The notes beneath the pieces are model-generated. The model made no database searches. It saw only the letters and a program-made list of their open reading frames with translations, and was not told where the DNA came from. The translations under genes were made by a program, and so were the position numbers. A stretch of DNA of 64,000 nt, from positions 291,875 through 355,874 of IMG/VR virus record IMGVR_UViG_3300047476_002078. One strand, given 5' to 3'. Positions 25,247 to 33,704 of this stretch are shown piece after piece. The first letter of the stretch is position 1; every line of letters begins with the position of its first letter. The DNA is from a virus.

Positions 25247-25835
25247 CACTTAACTGCTTAAACTCTTTGAAAATGTTTTTCATCCTAAAGTAAACTTTTG
25301 CGGTAGTTCTCGCATCCTCTAATGCTCCGTGAGCACAAGGATTTTCAATTTGAAAAAAATCGCTCAAATTTTTTAGGGATGGGCTTTTTGCCTGTACTAT
25401 ACCAGAATCTATTAGTTGATAACCTAGAACACATGTATCTACACGGTGATAGGAAAAGAGTTCGCTCCAGCCAAGAAAACCATGCTCACTCATAAATTCA
25501 TTTGTGAAACCTACATCAAAATTAATATTTTGTCCGACTAATACAGGGCTATATTTTTTTACAACTGAAACGCACCACTCAGCATAACCTCTAGCTACAG
25601 AAAGATTATCCTCATAAGACAAATCACCTTTTCTTGAAAAGCAATTATTAACTTTCAAAGCGTACATAGTGACTTTTTTATTTCCCTCAAGAGGGTTTAA
25701 AAATTTTTGAAAATGTTCTAATTCGTTACCGTCTTCATCATAGATAGCAGAACCTAGTTCCAGTAATTTATGTAATCCGTTGTCTAATCCACCTGTTTCA
25801 GTGTCATGGAAAAAGTAATATTTTTTGTTAAGCAT
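25212..25835 (-). CDS. DEDDh 3'-5' exonuclease (DnaQ / RNase T superfamily)
   Basis: 207 residues, AGAGG upstream. The three exonuclease motifs are intact: DTET with D11 and E13, GQNINFDVGF with D107, and HGALEDA with H169 and D174. The pattern is that of a DEDDh enzyme, close in layout to exonuclease X or the DNA polymerase III epsilon domain. It would remove nucleotides from 3' ends of DNA or RNA with two metal ions. No polymerase gene is near, so it acts alone or in another complex. It overlaps genes on both sides within the - strand block. Confidence 0.8.
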   Translation of the reverse strand: MLNKKYYFFHDTETGGLDNGLHKLLELGSAIYDEDGNELEHFQKFLNPLEGNKKVTMYALKVNNCFSRKGDLSYEDNLSVARGYAEWCVSVVKKYSPVLVGQNINFDVGFTNEFMSEHGFLGWSELFSYHRVDTCVLGYQLIDSGIVQAKSPSLKNLSDFFQIENPCAHGALEDARTTAKVYFRMKNIFKEFKQLSDEKSINNNSNL

Positions 25836-26283
25836 GAAAACCTCTATTTTTTGCAGTTGAAATTTCTTTAAACATAAAAGCTATTAATTCTGAAAATAAT
25901 GGAAGCCCGTTTAAAGTAAACGCTAATAAATCAAAATCAAATTTTGGATTATCTAAGTCAATCACCTTAATTAAATCTACTTTTTCAACAATTTTGAATT
26001 TGTATAAAATGTACTCAGGATTACTATTTTCATCAAAATTTTTCACATTGATTTGGAATGATTCCATGACACTAGCTGAAAGATTGTGAACAAATAATGG
26101 ATGTCCTGCTTTATACATGTTGTATGAAACAAATTCAAAATTATCTCCCACATTAAAAGGGTATCTTGTGTCAGAGGAAGGGTCAATTTTGACTAATAGG
26201 TTATTTTCTAATCTATATGCTTCCCAAGGCTGTAAGTGAGCTACGCCATACTTTTGAAACATCTCATATAAGTTAAAAGACAT
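25828..26283 (-). CDS. Hypothetical protein in the accessory block
   Basis: 151 residues, with AAGG upstream of the ATG. It is not recognised. The fold is probably alpha/beta: helical start (LYEMFQKYGVAHLQPWEAYRL), a beta-rich middle (PFNVGDNFEFVSYNMYKAGH) and a hydrophobic helix near the end (LPLFSELIAFMFKEI). It overlaps the exonuclease gene by 8 bases, so the two are co-translated. Confidence 0.5.
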   Translation of the reverse strand: MSFNLYEMFQKYGVAHLQPWEAYRLENNLLVKIDPSSDTRYPFNVGDNFEFVSYNMYKAGHPLFVHNLSASVMESFQINVKNFDENSNPEYILYKFKIVEKVDLIKVIDLDNPKFDFDLLAFTLNGLPLFSELIAFMFKEISTAKNRGFHA

Positions 26284-26292
26284 AAAAATACC

Positions 26293-26592
26293 TTAAAGTT
26301 GAAGCTTAGACTTGGAAGGCATGATAATGCCTGTGGATTTTTGAGTTCTATAAGCTTCATACTTTTCGACTACATCAATTTTTGGATTGGATATAGCTAC
26401 TACGTATTGCTTAGATACTGTTAATTCGTCTTCAAACAAGGGATTATTTTGCATAGCGATACCGTTTTGGCTTGGGCTTAAAAATAATGGGTTTGTGACA
26501 ATATACATGTCTTCTTTTACGGTAATATTTCCCATAACGATGCCGAGGTTATCTATGACCAAAACTTTAACTTCTTTGGTTAATTCTTGCAT
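26293..26592 (-). CDS. Small possible LSm-like protein
   Basis: 99 residues. The ATG at 26592 has AAAGGAG five bases upstream; an in-frame TTG at 26607 lies before that ribosome site. Strand order VKVLVIDNLGIVMGNITVKEDMY ... IVTNPLFLSP ... VVAISNP then a short helix resembles the five-strand Sm/LSm barrel found in some large phages. If so it could bind RNA. This is a fold guess without signature residues. First gene of a four-gene - strand operon with its own promoter. Confidence 0.45.
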   Translation of the reverse strand: MQELTKEVKVLVIDNLGIVMGNITVKEDMYIVTNPLFLSPSQNGIAMQNNPLFEDELTVSKQYVVAISNPKIDVVEKYEAYRTQKSTGIIMPSKSKLQL

Positions 26593-26626
26593 AATGACTC
26601 CTTTCAATAATTTACAACTACAATGT

Positions 26627-26656
26627 ATTATATGTAACTTTTCCCAAATGAGTTAA
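26627..26656 (-). promoter_or_regulatory. Sigma70-type promoter for the - strand block
   Basis: On the - strand TTAACT (26651-26656) and a perfect TATAAT (26627-26632) are 18 bases apart, upstream of the ribosome site at the first gene. It lies in the gap between divergent genes. The next + strand gene starts only three bases beyond the -35. Confidence 0.6.
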
Positions 26657-26658
26657 GA

Positions 26659-27483
26659 ATGGCACTATTTAAAGGTAATGTAAAACCCTACGTTGTAATT
26701 GATGGTTTAGGAATTAGGTTAAATTTCGGAGAAACCGTAAATTTAGCTGAATGGCAAACAGCTAATCCAAATTTTAAATTCGCTTTAAAAAATAAGTGGG
26801 TTATTTCCGCCGACAGAAAAGCTCTGCTTTACAACACTCTCGAATCCAAAAAAATGACGGAAAAAAACAATGTACAGCGTCATAATGAAATCGTTAGTCC
26901 TGCCAATAGAGAAATAGTAAAAGAAGTCTCTGGAATAGACCCTGCCGTTTTAAATCAGGTTTTAGAAAAACAGGCTATATTTTTACGAAGTGTTCAGCAA
27001 TCTTATGATTCATTAAAACAAGAAGTTAAGGAAAACAAAGAGATTAAAAAAGAAGATGTTAAGATTGACATGTCTCCATTTTATCAAGCTTTATCTGCGT
27101 TACAGGAACAACAAAAACAAATAGTTGAGCAGATTAACAAAACAGACAACTCTCATCTATTTACCGCTTTATTACATGAAATTAGAAATCTGAGTTTATC
27201 CCAACAGCCTCAAGAATCTCAAAAAACTGTGGAGCTTCTTTCACAAATTCAGAAGACTTTAGAAAATACAAAGACACAAGTTATCTATAATAATTCAGGA
27301 ACAGGAAGAATTGAAAATCAAAGTGAAGGTTTCAGAATCCAAGACTTTGAAGAAAAATACGTTCCTAAAGTGGAAGACTTGAATGTTAAAGATTCTAAAA
27401 TTGTAACTCAACAAACACAATCAGGAAGCGTGGATGATGCGTTAGCTGCATTGAAGAAATTAAAAAATCAAATGAAAAAATAG
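26659..27483 (+). CDS. Coiled-coil virion-region protein
   Basis: 274 residues with only a weak ribosome site (GAG). Residues 1-55 are a small beta/alpha domain (YVVIDGLGIRLNFGETVNL ... KFALKNKWVIS). Residues ~95-215 are Gln/Glu-rich heptad-like sequence suited to a coiled coil. The C-terminus (VDDALAALKKLKNQMKK) is helical. It restarts the + strand structural series after the accessory block and is followed by an actin-like gene 9 bases later. The function is not recognised. Confidence 0.55.
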   Translation: MALFKGNVKPYVVIDGLGIRLNFGETVNLAEWQTANPNFKFALKNKWVISADRKALLYNTLESKKMTEKNNVQRHNEIVSPANREIVKEVSGIDPAVLNQVLEKQAIFLRSVQQSYDSLKQEVKENKEIKKEDVKIDMSPFYQALSALQEQQKQIVEQINKTDNSHLFTALLHEIRNLSLSQQPQESQKTVELLSQIQKTLENTKTQVIYNNSGTGRIENQSEGFRIQDFEEKYVPKVEDLNVKDSKIVTQQTQSGSVDDALAALKKLKNQMKK

Positions 27484-27492
27484 GAGATGTAA

Positions 27493-28539
27493 ATGGAACA
27501 ATTAGAAAATCAAGAAATGCCAGCAAGCCCGAAACAAAAAGAACCCAAATATCTTTGTAAGGGTTTAGATATAGGAACAGGAACTATTATTGCTTCTCAT
27601 TTGGATGAGAATAATAATGAAGTTAAAAGTTTACGAGTCAGAGACGCTTTCGTGTCACTGGCTGTAGAGCAAAAACAAATGTTGAAGCTATCAAATATTT
27701 CATATATTGAAGAAGGCGACAGAGTTATTATTGTTGGAGACGATGCTGCAAATATCGCAAACATATTTAATCAGCCTTTAAGAAGACCTCTTAGTAAAGG
27801 AACAATTTCTCCGCAGGAAATTGAAGCTCAAAAAGTAATCAAGCATTTGTTTAGGCATGTTCTTGGTGAAGCTCCTGTGGCAGGAACACCTTGTTATTAT
27901 TCTGTGCCTGCGGCTCCTATTGATGCTGATATGGACGTTACTTACCACGAAATGATTATGGGTCAAATGGTTGAATCTTTAGGTTGGCAAGCGTGTCCTG
28001 CAAATGAAGCTCAAGCAATCGTATATTCAGAATGTGCTGACACTATGTTCAGCGGTTTTGCAATGTCCTTTGGTGCAGGGATGGTAAACGCATCTCTTTC
28101 ATATAAATCCATCCCTCTAATTACTATGGCTGTTGCTAGAAGCGGTGATTACGTTGATGAATCAGCCGCTAAAGCAACAGGTCTATCTCCTGCAAAAATT
28201 TGTGCCGTAAAAGAAAAAGGCGTTGATTTGTTAAACCCGAAAGGGCGAGAGCAAGAAGCAATCGCTATTTATTATAAAACCTTAATTCGTTACGCTTTAA
28301 CTAACTTTGTAGAAAAAATTAAAAGTCAAAACGTGATGGCTCAAATTGATCTTCCTGAATCTGTTCCTGTAGTTATTGGTGGAGGAACTTCTCTGCCGAT
28401 CAACTTTATGGAAGTTGTAAGACAGGAAGTTCAAAAGTTGAAAGGTTTTCCTTTCTCGGTAACAGATATAAGACACGCTAAGAATCCTCTATTCGCAGTT
28501 TCCAGAGGACTTTTAATCATGGCACAAAACCATGAGTAA
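27493..28539 (+). CDS. Actin-fold ATPase (MreB/ParM/FtsA superfamily)
   Basis: 348 residues, GGAGATG upstream. All nucleotide-site motifs of the actin/Hsp70 superfamily can be seen. Phosphate-1 is GLDIGTGTIIAS (24-35), a connect-like NEAQAIVYSE lies at 171-180, phosphate-2 is MSFGAGMVNASL (191-202), and the adenosine motif is VPVVIGGGTSLP (291-302). The size matches MreB and ParM (~320-350), and Hsp70-type C-terminal domains are absent. The segment LSPAKICAVKEKGVDL also fits the MreB/Alp type. It might form filaments that position phage DNA or capsids. The coiled-coil gene 9 bases upstream could encode its partner. It is unexpected inside a tail module. Confidence 0.75.
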   Translation: MEQLENQEMPASPKQKEPKYLCKGLDIGTGTIIASHLDENNNEVKSLRVRDAFVSLAVEQKQMLKLSNISYIEEGDRVIIVGDDAANIANIFNQPLRRPLSKGTISPQEIEAQKVIKHLFRHVLGEAPVAGTPCYYSVPAAPIDADMDVTYHEMIMGQMVESLGWQACPANEAQAIVYSECADTMFSGFAMSFGAGMVNASLSYKSIPLITMAVARSGDYVDESAAKATGLSPAKICAVKEKGVDLLNPKGREQEAIAIYYKTLIRYALTNFVEKIKSQNVMAQIDLPESVPVVIGGGTSLPINFMEVVRQEVQKLKGFPFSVTDIRHAKNPLFAVSRGLLIMAQNHE

Positions 28540-28548
28540 GGAGTAAGG

Positions 28549-29889
28549 GTGTATTATTTTCTCTCAAGAGAAATTAAAAGACGTGTCGTCGAGGAACTGA
28601 AAGGTATTTTTTCAGAATACCCCGGACTTTCTAAATTTAAAGTTTCTGATAAATTCCCGTATGATGAAAGACCTCAGTATGGAGTTGTTGTGAAAAATGT
28701 TTCAGGCAACTCCATGCCAATCTCTTCAGATAACTTTATCGGTACGGTAGTAAGTCATTGTTTTACAGCCTCATTGAAAGGTAAAAAAAGTCTGATTTTT
28801 GATTGGGTTCGAGAAGACTCTGCAAACATAACAAAATATGAAATGGATGATTTATCTTCTCAAGTTGATGGCAGCAAAAGGATTTTTCAACTAAATTTTC
28901 AACCTACTTCAGGTGAGGGCAATCTTGCTTTAGCTACGAGTCCAAAACAGATTTTGGCTTATGCAAACGGCAACCCTATACCTGTAATTGACTTAAAAGA
29001 AAAACAAGTCGTGCTAAATTATGCCCCTGCTATAGGAAGCAAACTTGTTGTAGAGTATCATCGAAGAAATTTAGTTCCTGCGGGTCTTTATTATTTTGAA
29101 GTCATTGAACCAAACAAAGTTATGATTGATACTTTGTTAAATTTTGATGAAGTTATAATAAAAGAAGCTAGAGGTGATGAGGTTTCATATCAATTGCCTC
29201 ATTTTCCTATACGCCAAAAAACTTTTGAAATTTTTGAAAATGACAGAACTGTTTTACGAGAAGGTATCCATTATAATGTAAATTTGGATACAGGTTTGAT
29301 TACGTGGTTAATTAACCCTGACGATACTAATGGTACTACTTTAATCAAAGGTGCTAATTATCGAGTTTTTTATCGTTACCAAAGTAATTCTATCGGACCA
29401 GTTGATATACAAAAACAAACTTTGTGTCAGGCACTATCGGGAGTTGTTGTAGCTATAAGTAATTGGGTGGAAGTAGGGGATAAACAAGTAGTAATTGTAA
29501 CTGACAAAAGAGAAGACGCTGCCCAAGAATATGGGGGTCATTTTGAAACAAGTCTTTCGATGGATATATACAGTCGTGACCCTATTCAAAGAGAAATTAT
29601 TGCAGATTTGTTAGCCGTTAAGATTTTTGGGCATCTAAAACCTATATTTGATTCACAGGGTTTAATGATAACAAATGTATCTTTGAACGGAGAATCTGAA
29701 GATTTATATGATGAAAATACTGATACTGTGTATTACATGGCAGGCATAGATATTAATTTTAATAGTGATTGGAGATTTTATGCTCCTCTCCTTCCAAAAA
29801 TAAAATTTTTAGACATTCACATAGAATTATTGGAAAGTTTACAAAAATACCAAGTTGACTTTATACCTAAAACCGAAAGTTTGAGATGA
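28549..29889 (+). CDS. Neck / tail-completion-like structural protein
   Basis: 446 residues from a GTG with AAGGAG upstream. Residues ~105-185 are a beta module (DLSSQVDGSKRIFQLNF ... VVLNYAPAIGSKLVVEYHRR) related to modules in the tail sheath. A second related stretch is FEIFENDRTVLREGIHYNV ... YRVFYRYQ. The C-terminal part (DIYSRDPIQREIIADLLAVKIF ... YMAGIDINFNSDWRFY) resembles tail-terminator or neck proteins that cap the sheath. It lies two genes upstream of the sheath, which fits. Not an enzyme. Confidence 0.55.
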   Translation: MYYFLSREIKRRVVEELKGIFSEYPGLSKFKVSDKFPYDERPQYGVVVKNVSGNSMPISSDNFIGTVVSHCFTASLKGKKSLIFDWVREDSANITKYEMDDLSSQVDGSKRIFQLNFQPTSGEGNLALATSPKQILAYANGNPIPVIDLKEKQVVLNYAPAIGSKLVVEYHRRNLVPAGLYYFEVIEPNKVMIDTLLNFDEVIIKEARGDEVSYQLPHFPIRQKTFEIFENDRTVLREGIHYNVNLDTGLITWLINPDDTNGTTLIKGANYRVFYRYQSNSIGPVDIQKQTLCQALSGVVVAISNWVEVGDKQVVIVTDKREDAAQEYGGHFETSLSMDIYSRDPIQREIIADLLAVKIFGHLKPIFDSQGLMITNVSLNGESEDLYDENTDTVYYMAGIDINFNSDWRFYAPLLPKIKFLDIHIELLESLQKYQVDFIPKTESLR

Positions 29890-29898
29890 GGATTAAAT

Positions 29899-30297
29899 AT
29901 GCCTACGTATGAATATTTCTGTGAAGATTGCAATTATCATTTTGAAGAATTTAAAAAAATGGATGAAGCGGGACCTCAAACAAACTGTCCAAAATGCTCA
30001 AAAATAGAGGCTACAAGAAGAGTTTTTAGCCCTGTAGGCATTATGAGAGCAGGTACTTCAAGAGACACTGTTGATAGACTTATAGGAGCAGAAGCAGAAA
30101 AAAGATGGGAAGACATCAATGATCGCAAAAAACAAAAAGACAAAATAAGAAAAGAATCAGGAAATCAAGCAATTAAGTCAGAGATCAAAAAAGATGATTC
30201 TGGAAAAATAAACTATGAATATAAATCAGTAAATAAAGAGAGAATTGAAGAACGAAAAACTCTCTATTCGGAATTCTCAAAGCAAGAAAAGCCTTAG
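29899..30297 (+). CDS. FmdB-type zinc-ribbon protein
   Basis: 132 residues. The start MPTYEYFCEDC with C8, C11 and C30, C33 (CPKC) is the FmdB-family putative regulatory zinc ribbon. The remaining ~85 residues are charged and helical and are an unusual extension. Small FmdB-like proteins are common in bacteria and some phages, with unknown role. It sits just before the tail sheath gene and may act as a late regulator or a sheath chaperone; neither is shown by sequence. Confidence 0.75.
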   Translation: MPTYEYFCEDCNYHFEEFKKMDEAGPQTNCPKCSKIEATRRVFSPVGIMRAGTSRDTVDRLIGAEAEKRWEDINDRKKQKDKIRKESGNQAIKSEIKKDDSGKINYEYKSVNKERIEERKTLYSEFSKQEKP

Positions 30298-30387
30298 AGA
30301 ATATTCCTCCCAAATTATTTATATTAATAATGTAGAATTTTTTTAGTGAAATATAGATAAAGTTAATTCTTTTTGGAGGATTTTTTC

Positions 30388-33141
30388 ATGGCAATTTTTA
30401 GCACTTACGCCCCTCCGGGCGTGTACGTTCAGACATTAACAGATACTTCAGTTCCAAGCATTATTGCAGGTTTGAGATTACCTGTTTTTATTGGAGTTGG
30501 AGCGGAAACTTTAAAATTAACCAATTTTGAAATTATCAGAGGTTCTTCTGCGACTTCTGATATTAGAATGGTTGGCGAAGACGTATCAAATCAATTTACA
30601 GGAACTAACAGAACTTTTAACGTGGTTCATTTTCCCGTTGTTGATGGAAACGGAAACGCTTTTGTAACAAATGACCCAAATGCTATTACTGTAACTGTAG
30701 ATGGGGAGCCTACTTCTATTATAAACCTTAACGGTGAGTTAGGGCAAGTAACTCTAGGAACTATACCTCCTCTCGGCTCAACTGTCAGGGTGTCCTATTT
30801 CTTTTCTCGAAAAGATACCAAAATCACAGACGATGATGTTAGTTCACAGGCGGACGGTTTAAATAAAACTTTCAAAGTTAATTTTCCTAGAATTGTTTCT
30901 GGGAATAATGGTGGAATTTCAACTACTGACCCTTCAAGATTGTCCGCTACTGTAAATGGTTCATCTGTAGTAATTTCTTCTGTTGACGGTGAGCTTGGAT
31001 TGGTAACTCTTTCAAGTGCTCCTGAAGAAGGAGATACAGTTCTTTTAACTTATTACACAAACACTTGGCAGGATACTTTTGACTTCCTTCCTCAAGATAT
31101 TACTTTAAGCAAAATAAATGCTGTAGGTAATACTCCAAATAAACAAGATTATTTTTTAGGTTCTGACTTCGTTATAGAATCTGGAAATAAAATTCAATGG
31201 GGAAGCTCAGTAAGTGTAGGAGTAGGTGAATTAGAATCAGGTGAAGCCTTCGATGACACTCAAATCCAAGGTATTTTAGTAGATAACCGTGCTTTCTTTA
31301 GACAGTGTTCTGGCTCATCTAACGGAAATAATAAAGTTTTTCAACTTGAATTTTTCCCTACAGATGGTACAGGTTTAGCGAAAGTAACAGATGATATTAC
31401 TAAAATTCAAGTATATGTTGGTAATTCTGTAGCTTCAGCCAAAGCTGCTGGACCTGTTTCTGTTGCACAACTTGTAGGAGGAACTAGAACAGTAACTCTT
31501 AAAAATGCACCTTCGGCAGGAATGAAAGTATATGCGTCTTTTTATTACAATAATTTAACAGACGACTCTTTCACAATCACAAATAAAGTAGCTTCTGTTG
31601 GAGCTTCCGCAGGAGATTACGAAATATCTTCAGATAATTTCGGGCAACTATTCGACGCTAATTTCGATATTACTGGTTCAATGGTAGCCGCTGCTAATTT
31701 TAGCATTGAAGGTATTAGTTTTCCGGGCGATGTAGAAGACACTTTAACAATACCAAGAGCGTCACTTGAAGAGACAGTGACTCTGACATTTACAGATAGT
31801 AACACTTATGTTGTTACCTCCTCTTTAGGTGCTTCTGGCTCAAACGGTACTGGATATTTAGACCAAACTTATATTGATTCAAAAACAGGGTTACGTTTTA
31901 CTGTTTTAAGCCCTTCGACATTTAGTTACCAATCTGGTGATTTTTTAATGATCGAATGTTCTCAAACATTTAAGACAGATTCAAACCCAACAAAGTCAAT
32001 ACCCGGAATCAATTTAATTGTTTCAAATTCTACTGGGGTAGGAGTAGGAAACACGGCTATTGTTAATACTTATAACAAAGGTGGAAGCGAGCCTGCTATC
32101 GGAGATTCTTATTACGTTTCTCTTGAGTACGCTAAAGCTGATTTCAAGCCAAATGTTTACTTAAATTTCAGAGATGTCGTAAGCAACTTTGGTGAACTAA
32201 ATGTTGAGAACAGACTAACTTTAGCAAGTAATTTAGCGTTCCTTAACGGTGCTCCTGCGGTAGCTCTAGTTCAAGTTAAAAAAGGTCCAGATGGATTACA
32301 GGCAAATGACTCTGATTATTTTGCAGCCATGGATTCATTAGAAAACCCTATGGATGGAGATGTAAGACCAAACATTATGGTTTGTTTAACAACAAGCAAA
32401 CCTGTAATTCAATACATGAAAAAGCATGTTGAGAAAGTTTCAAGTACAAGGTACGCACTTGAAAGAACTGGTGTTTTTGGTTACGCAATCGGAACAACTC
32501 CTGAATCTGCTCAAGATTTTTCAAAGGCTTTAAGAACCGAGCGTTTAATAGGAGTATATCCAGACGGAGCTATTGTAGCTCTAACTGACGCATTAGGTCG
32601 TGAAGTTGAAACCGCAGTTGATGGAAGCTTTTTAGCGGCAGCTTTAGCTGGATTAGCTTGTAATCCTTCTTTCGATGTTGCTACTCCGCTAACACGTAAG
32701 AGCATGGTAGGGTTTCGTCGCTTGTTTAGAAAACTTGACGCTGTTTCAGCCAATCAATCTGCAACCGCAGGTTTAACGGTTCTTACAGAAAATCAAGCGG
32801 CTATTCAAATTAGACAAGCTGTAACTACAGACATGAGTAACGTGCTTACTAGAGAGCCTTCTATAGTGTTTATTAAAGATTATGTTCAGCAACAAACAAG
32901 GGCAATTCTTGACCCATTTATTGCAGAAAAATTCTTACCTACTCGCATAACAGATATTGAAATATCTCTAGCGAATATGTTCAAAGCACTAATCCAAGGT
33001 GAGATTGTAACTGCATATACAGGAATTAAGGCTACTCCTAGAGCGAGTGACCCTACTGTAGCAGATGTCGTAGCTTTCTATTCTCCTGTTTTCCCGTTAA
33101 ATTGGATTCAGGTAAATTACACTATCAGAACTAGCCTTTAA
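30388..33141 (+). CDS. Contractile tail sheath protein
   Basis: 917 residues from the ATG at 30388 with GGAGGA upstream; an in-frame TTG at 30373 precedes that site. The N-terminus APPGVYVQ and the C-terminus WIQVNYTIRTSL are typical sheath termini, and the conserved core lies at ~620-917 (FRDVVSNFGELNVENRLTLA ... PSIVFIKDYVQQQTRAILDP). Three beta modules at residues ~64-140, ~148-226 and ~290-385 are inserted after the first sheath strand, making it longer than usual sheaths of 400-700 residues. These would project from the tail surface. Followed by a strong terminator. Confidence 0.9.
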   Translation: MAIFSTYAPPGVYVQTLTDTSVPSIIAGLRLPVFIGVGAETLKLTNFEIIRGSSATSDIRMVGEDVSNQFTGTNRTFNVVHFPVVDGNGNAFVTNDPNAITVTVDGEPTSIINLNGELGQVTLGTIPPLGSTVRVSYFFSRKDTKITDDDVSSQADGLNKTFKVNFPRIVSGNNGGISTTDPSRLSATVNGSSVVISSVDGELGLVTLSSAPEEGDTVLLTYYTNTWQDTFDFLPQDITLSKINAVGNTPNKQDYFLGSDFVIESGNKIQWGSSVSVGVGELESGEAFDDTQIQGILVDNRAFFRQCSGSSNGNNKVFQLEFFPTDGTGLAKVTDDITKIQVYVGNSVASAKAAGPVSVAQLVGGTRTVTLKNAPSAGMKVYASFYYNNLTDDSFTITNKVASVGASAGDYEISSDNFGQLFDANFDITGSMVAAANFSIEGISFPGDVEDTLTIPRASLEETVTLTFTDSNTYVVTSSLGASGSNGTGYLDQTYIDSKTGLRFTVLSPSTFSYQSGDFLMIECSQTFKTDSNPTKSIPGINLIVSNSTGVGVGNTAIVNTYNKGGSEPAIGDSYYVSLEYAKADFKPNVYLNFRDVVSNFGELNVENRLTLASNLAFLNGAPAVALVQVKKGPDGLQANDSDYFAAMDSLENPMDGDVRPNIMVCLTTSKPVIQYMKKHVEKVSSTRYALERTGVFGYAIGTTPESAQDFSKALRTERLIGVYPDGAIVALTDALGREVETAVDGSFLAAALAGLACNPSFDVATPLTRKSMVGFRRLFRKLDAVSANQSATAGLTVLTENQAAIQIRQAVTTDMSNVLTREPSIVFIKDYVQQQTRAILDPFIAEKFLPTRITDIEISLANMFKALIQGEIVTAYTGIKATPRASDPTVADVVAFYSPVFPLNWIQVNYTIRTSL

Positions 33142-33148
33142 AAAATTA

Positions 33149-33184
33149 TACGAGAGGGAAGATATAACTTCCCTCTCGTATTCC
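33149..33184 (+). terminator. Rho-independent terminator after the sheath gene
   Basis: A 12-13 bp stem (TACGAGAGGGAAG / CTTCCCTCTCGTA) around a 6-base loop, followed by TTCCTT. It starts 8 bases after the sheath stop. Confidence 0.8.
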
Positions 33185-33224
33185 TTAAAATTTCAGACTT
33201 ATTTTCTAATAATTTGTTGTATTG

Positions 33225-33704
33225 ATGCTAAAGGTTTATATCAAGCCCTTATTGAGTAAATCTGTCTTAAAAAAGAAATTGGACAGATTACTAACACGCC
33301 GTCTTAAATATAATTTAGGGAGGGCAGGTTTGAAAAAAATTCGAGAGCATCAAAAGAATTACGGTAAAAACGGTAATTCTATCAGAAAAAGTGTATCTTT
33401 TACGATAGGTAAAAGCAGTATAACTTTTCATTTAAACGCTATCGGCTCCTATCATAACTATGGGGTAAGAAAGCATAAAATGAAATACTTGCAAAAGGCA
33501 ACACGTCCTATTCCTATCAAAGATAAGAACACAGGAGAGATTGTTTTTAGATGGGCTAGTAAAAAGTCCATGAGGAAAAAAGGAAGTTGGACTCACCCCG
33601 GTCTTCCCAAAACAAAGTTTTTTGAAAAGGGTGTAGAAGATTTAAAAAAAGATTTTCGTAAAAAATTAAAAAGTGAATTCAAAAAATATATGAGTAAAAA
33701 ATAA
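33225..33704 (+). CDS. Basic tail-completion-like protein
   Basis: 159 residues, rich in Lys and Arg. No convincing ribosome site precedes it; ATG 33225 follows a TTG codon. N-terminal helices are followed by beta strands (SVSFTIGKSSITFHLNAIG) and then WTHPGLPKTKFFEKGVEDLKKDF. This matches the usual ending of HK97 gp10 / tail-completion proteins, in which a hydrophobic Pro-Gly loop is followed by a helix. That family plugs the tail-neck interface. It overlaps the next start by one base (TAATG). Confidence 0.5.
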   Translation: MLKVYIKPLLSKSVLKKKLDRLLTRRLKYNLGRAGLKKIREHQKNYGKNGNSIRKSVSFTIGKSSITFHLNAIGSYHNYGVRKHKMKYLQKATRPIPIKDKNTGEIVFRWASKKSMRKKGSWTHPGLPKTKFFEKGVEDLKKDFRKKLKSEFKKYMSKK

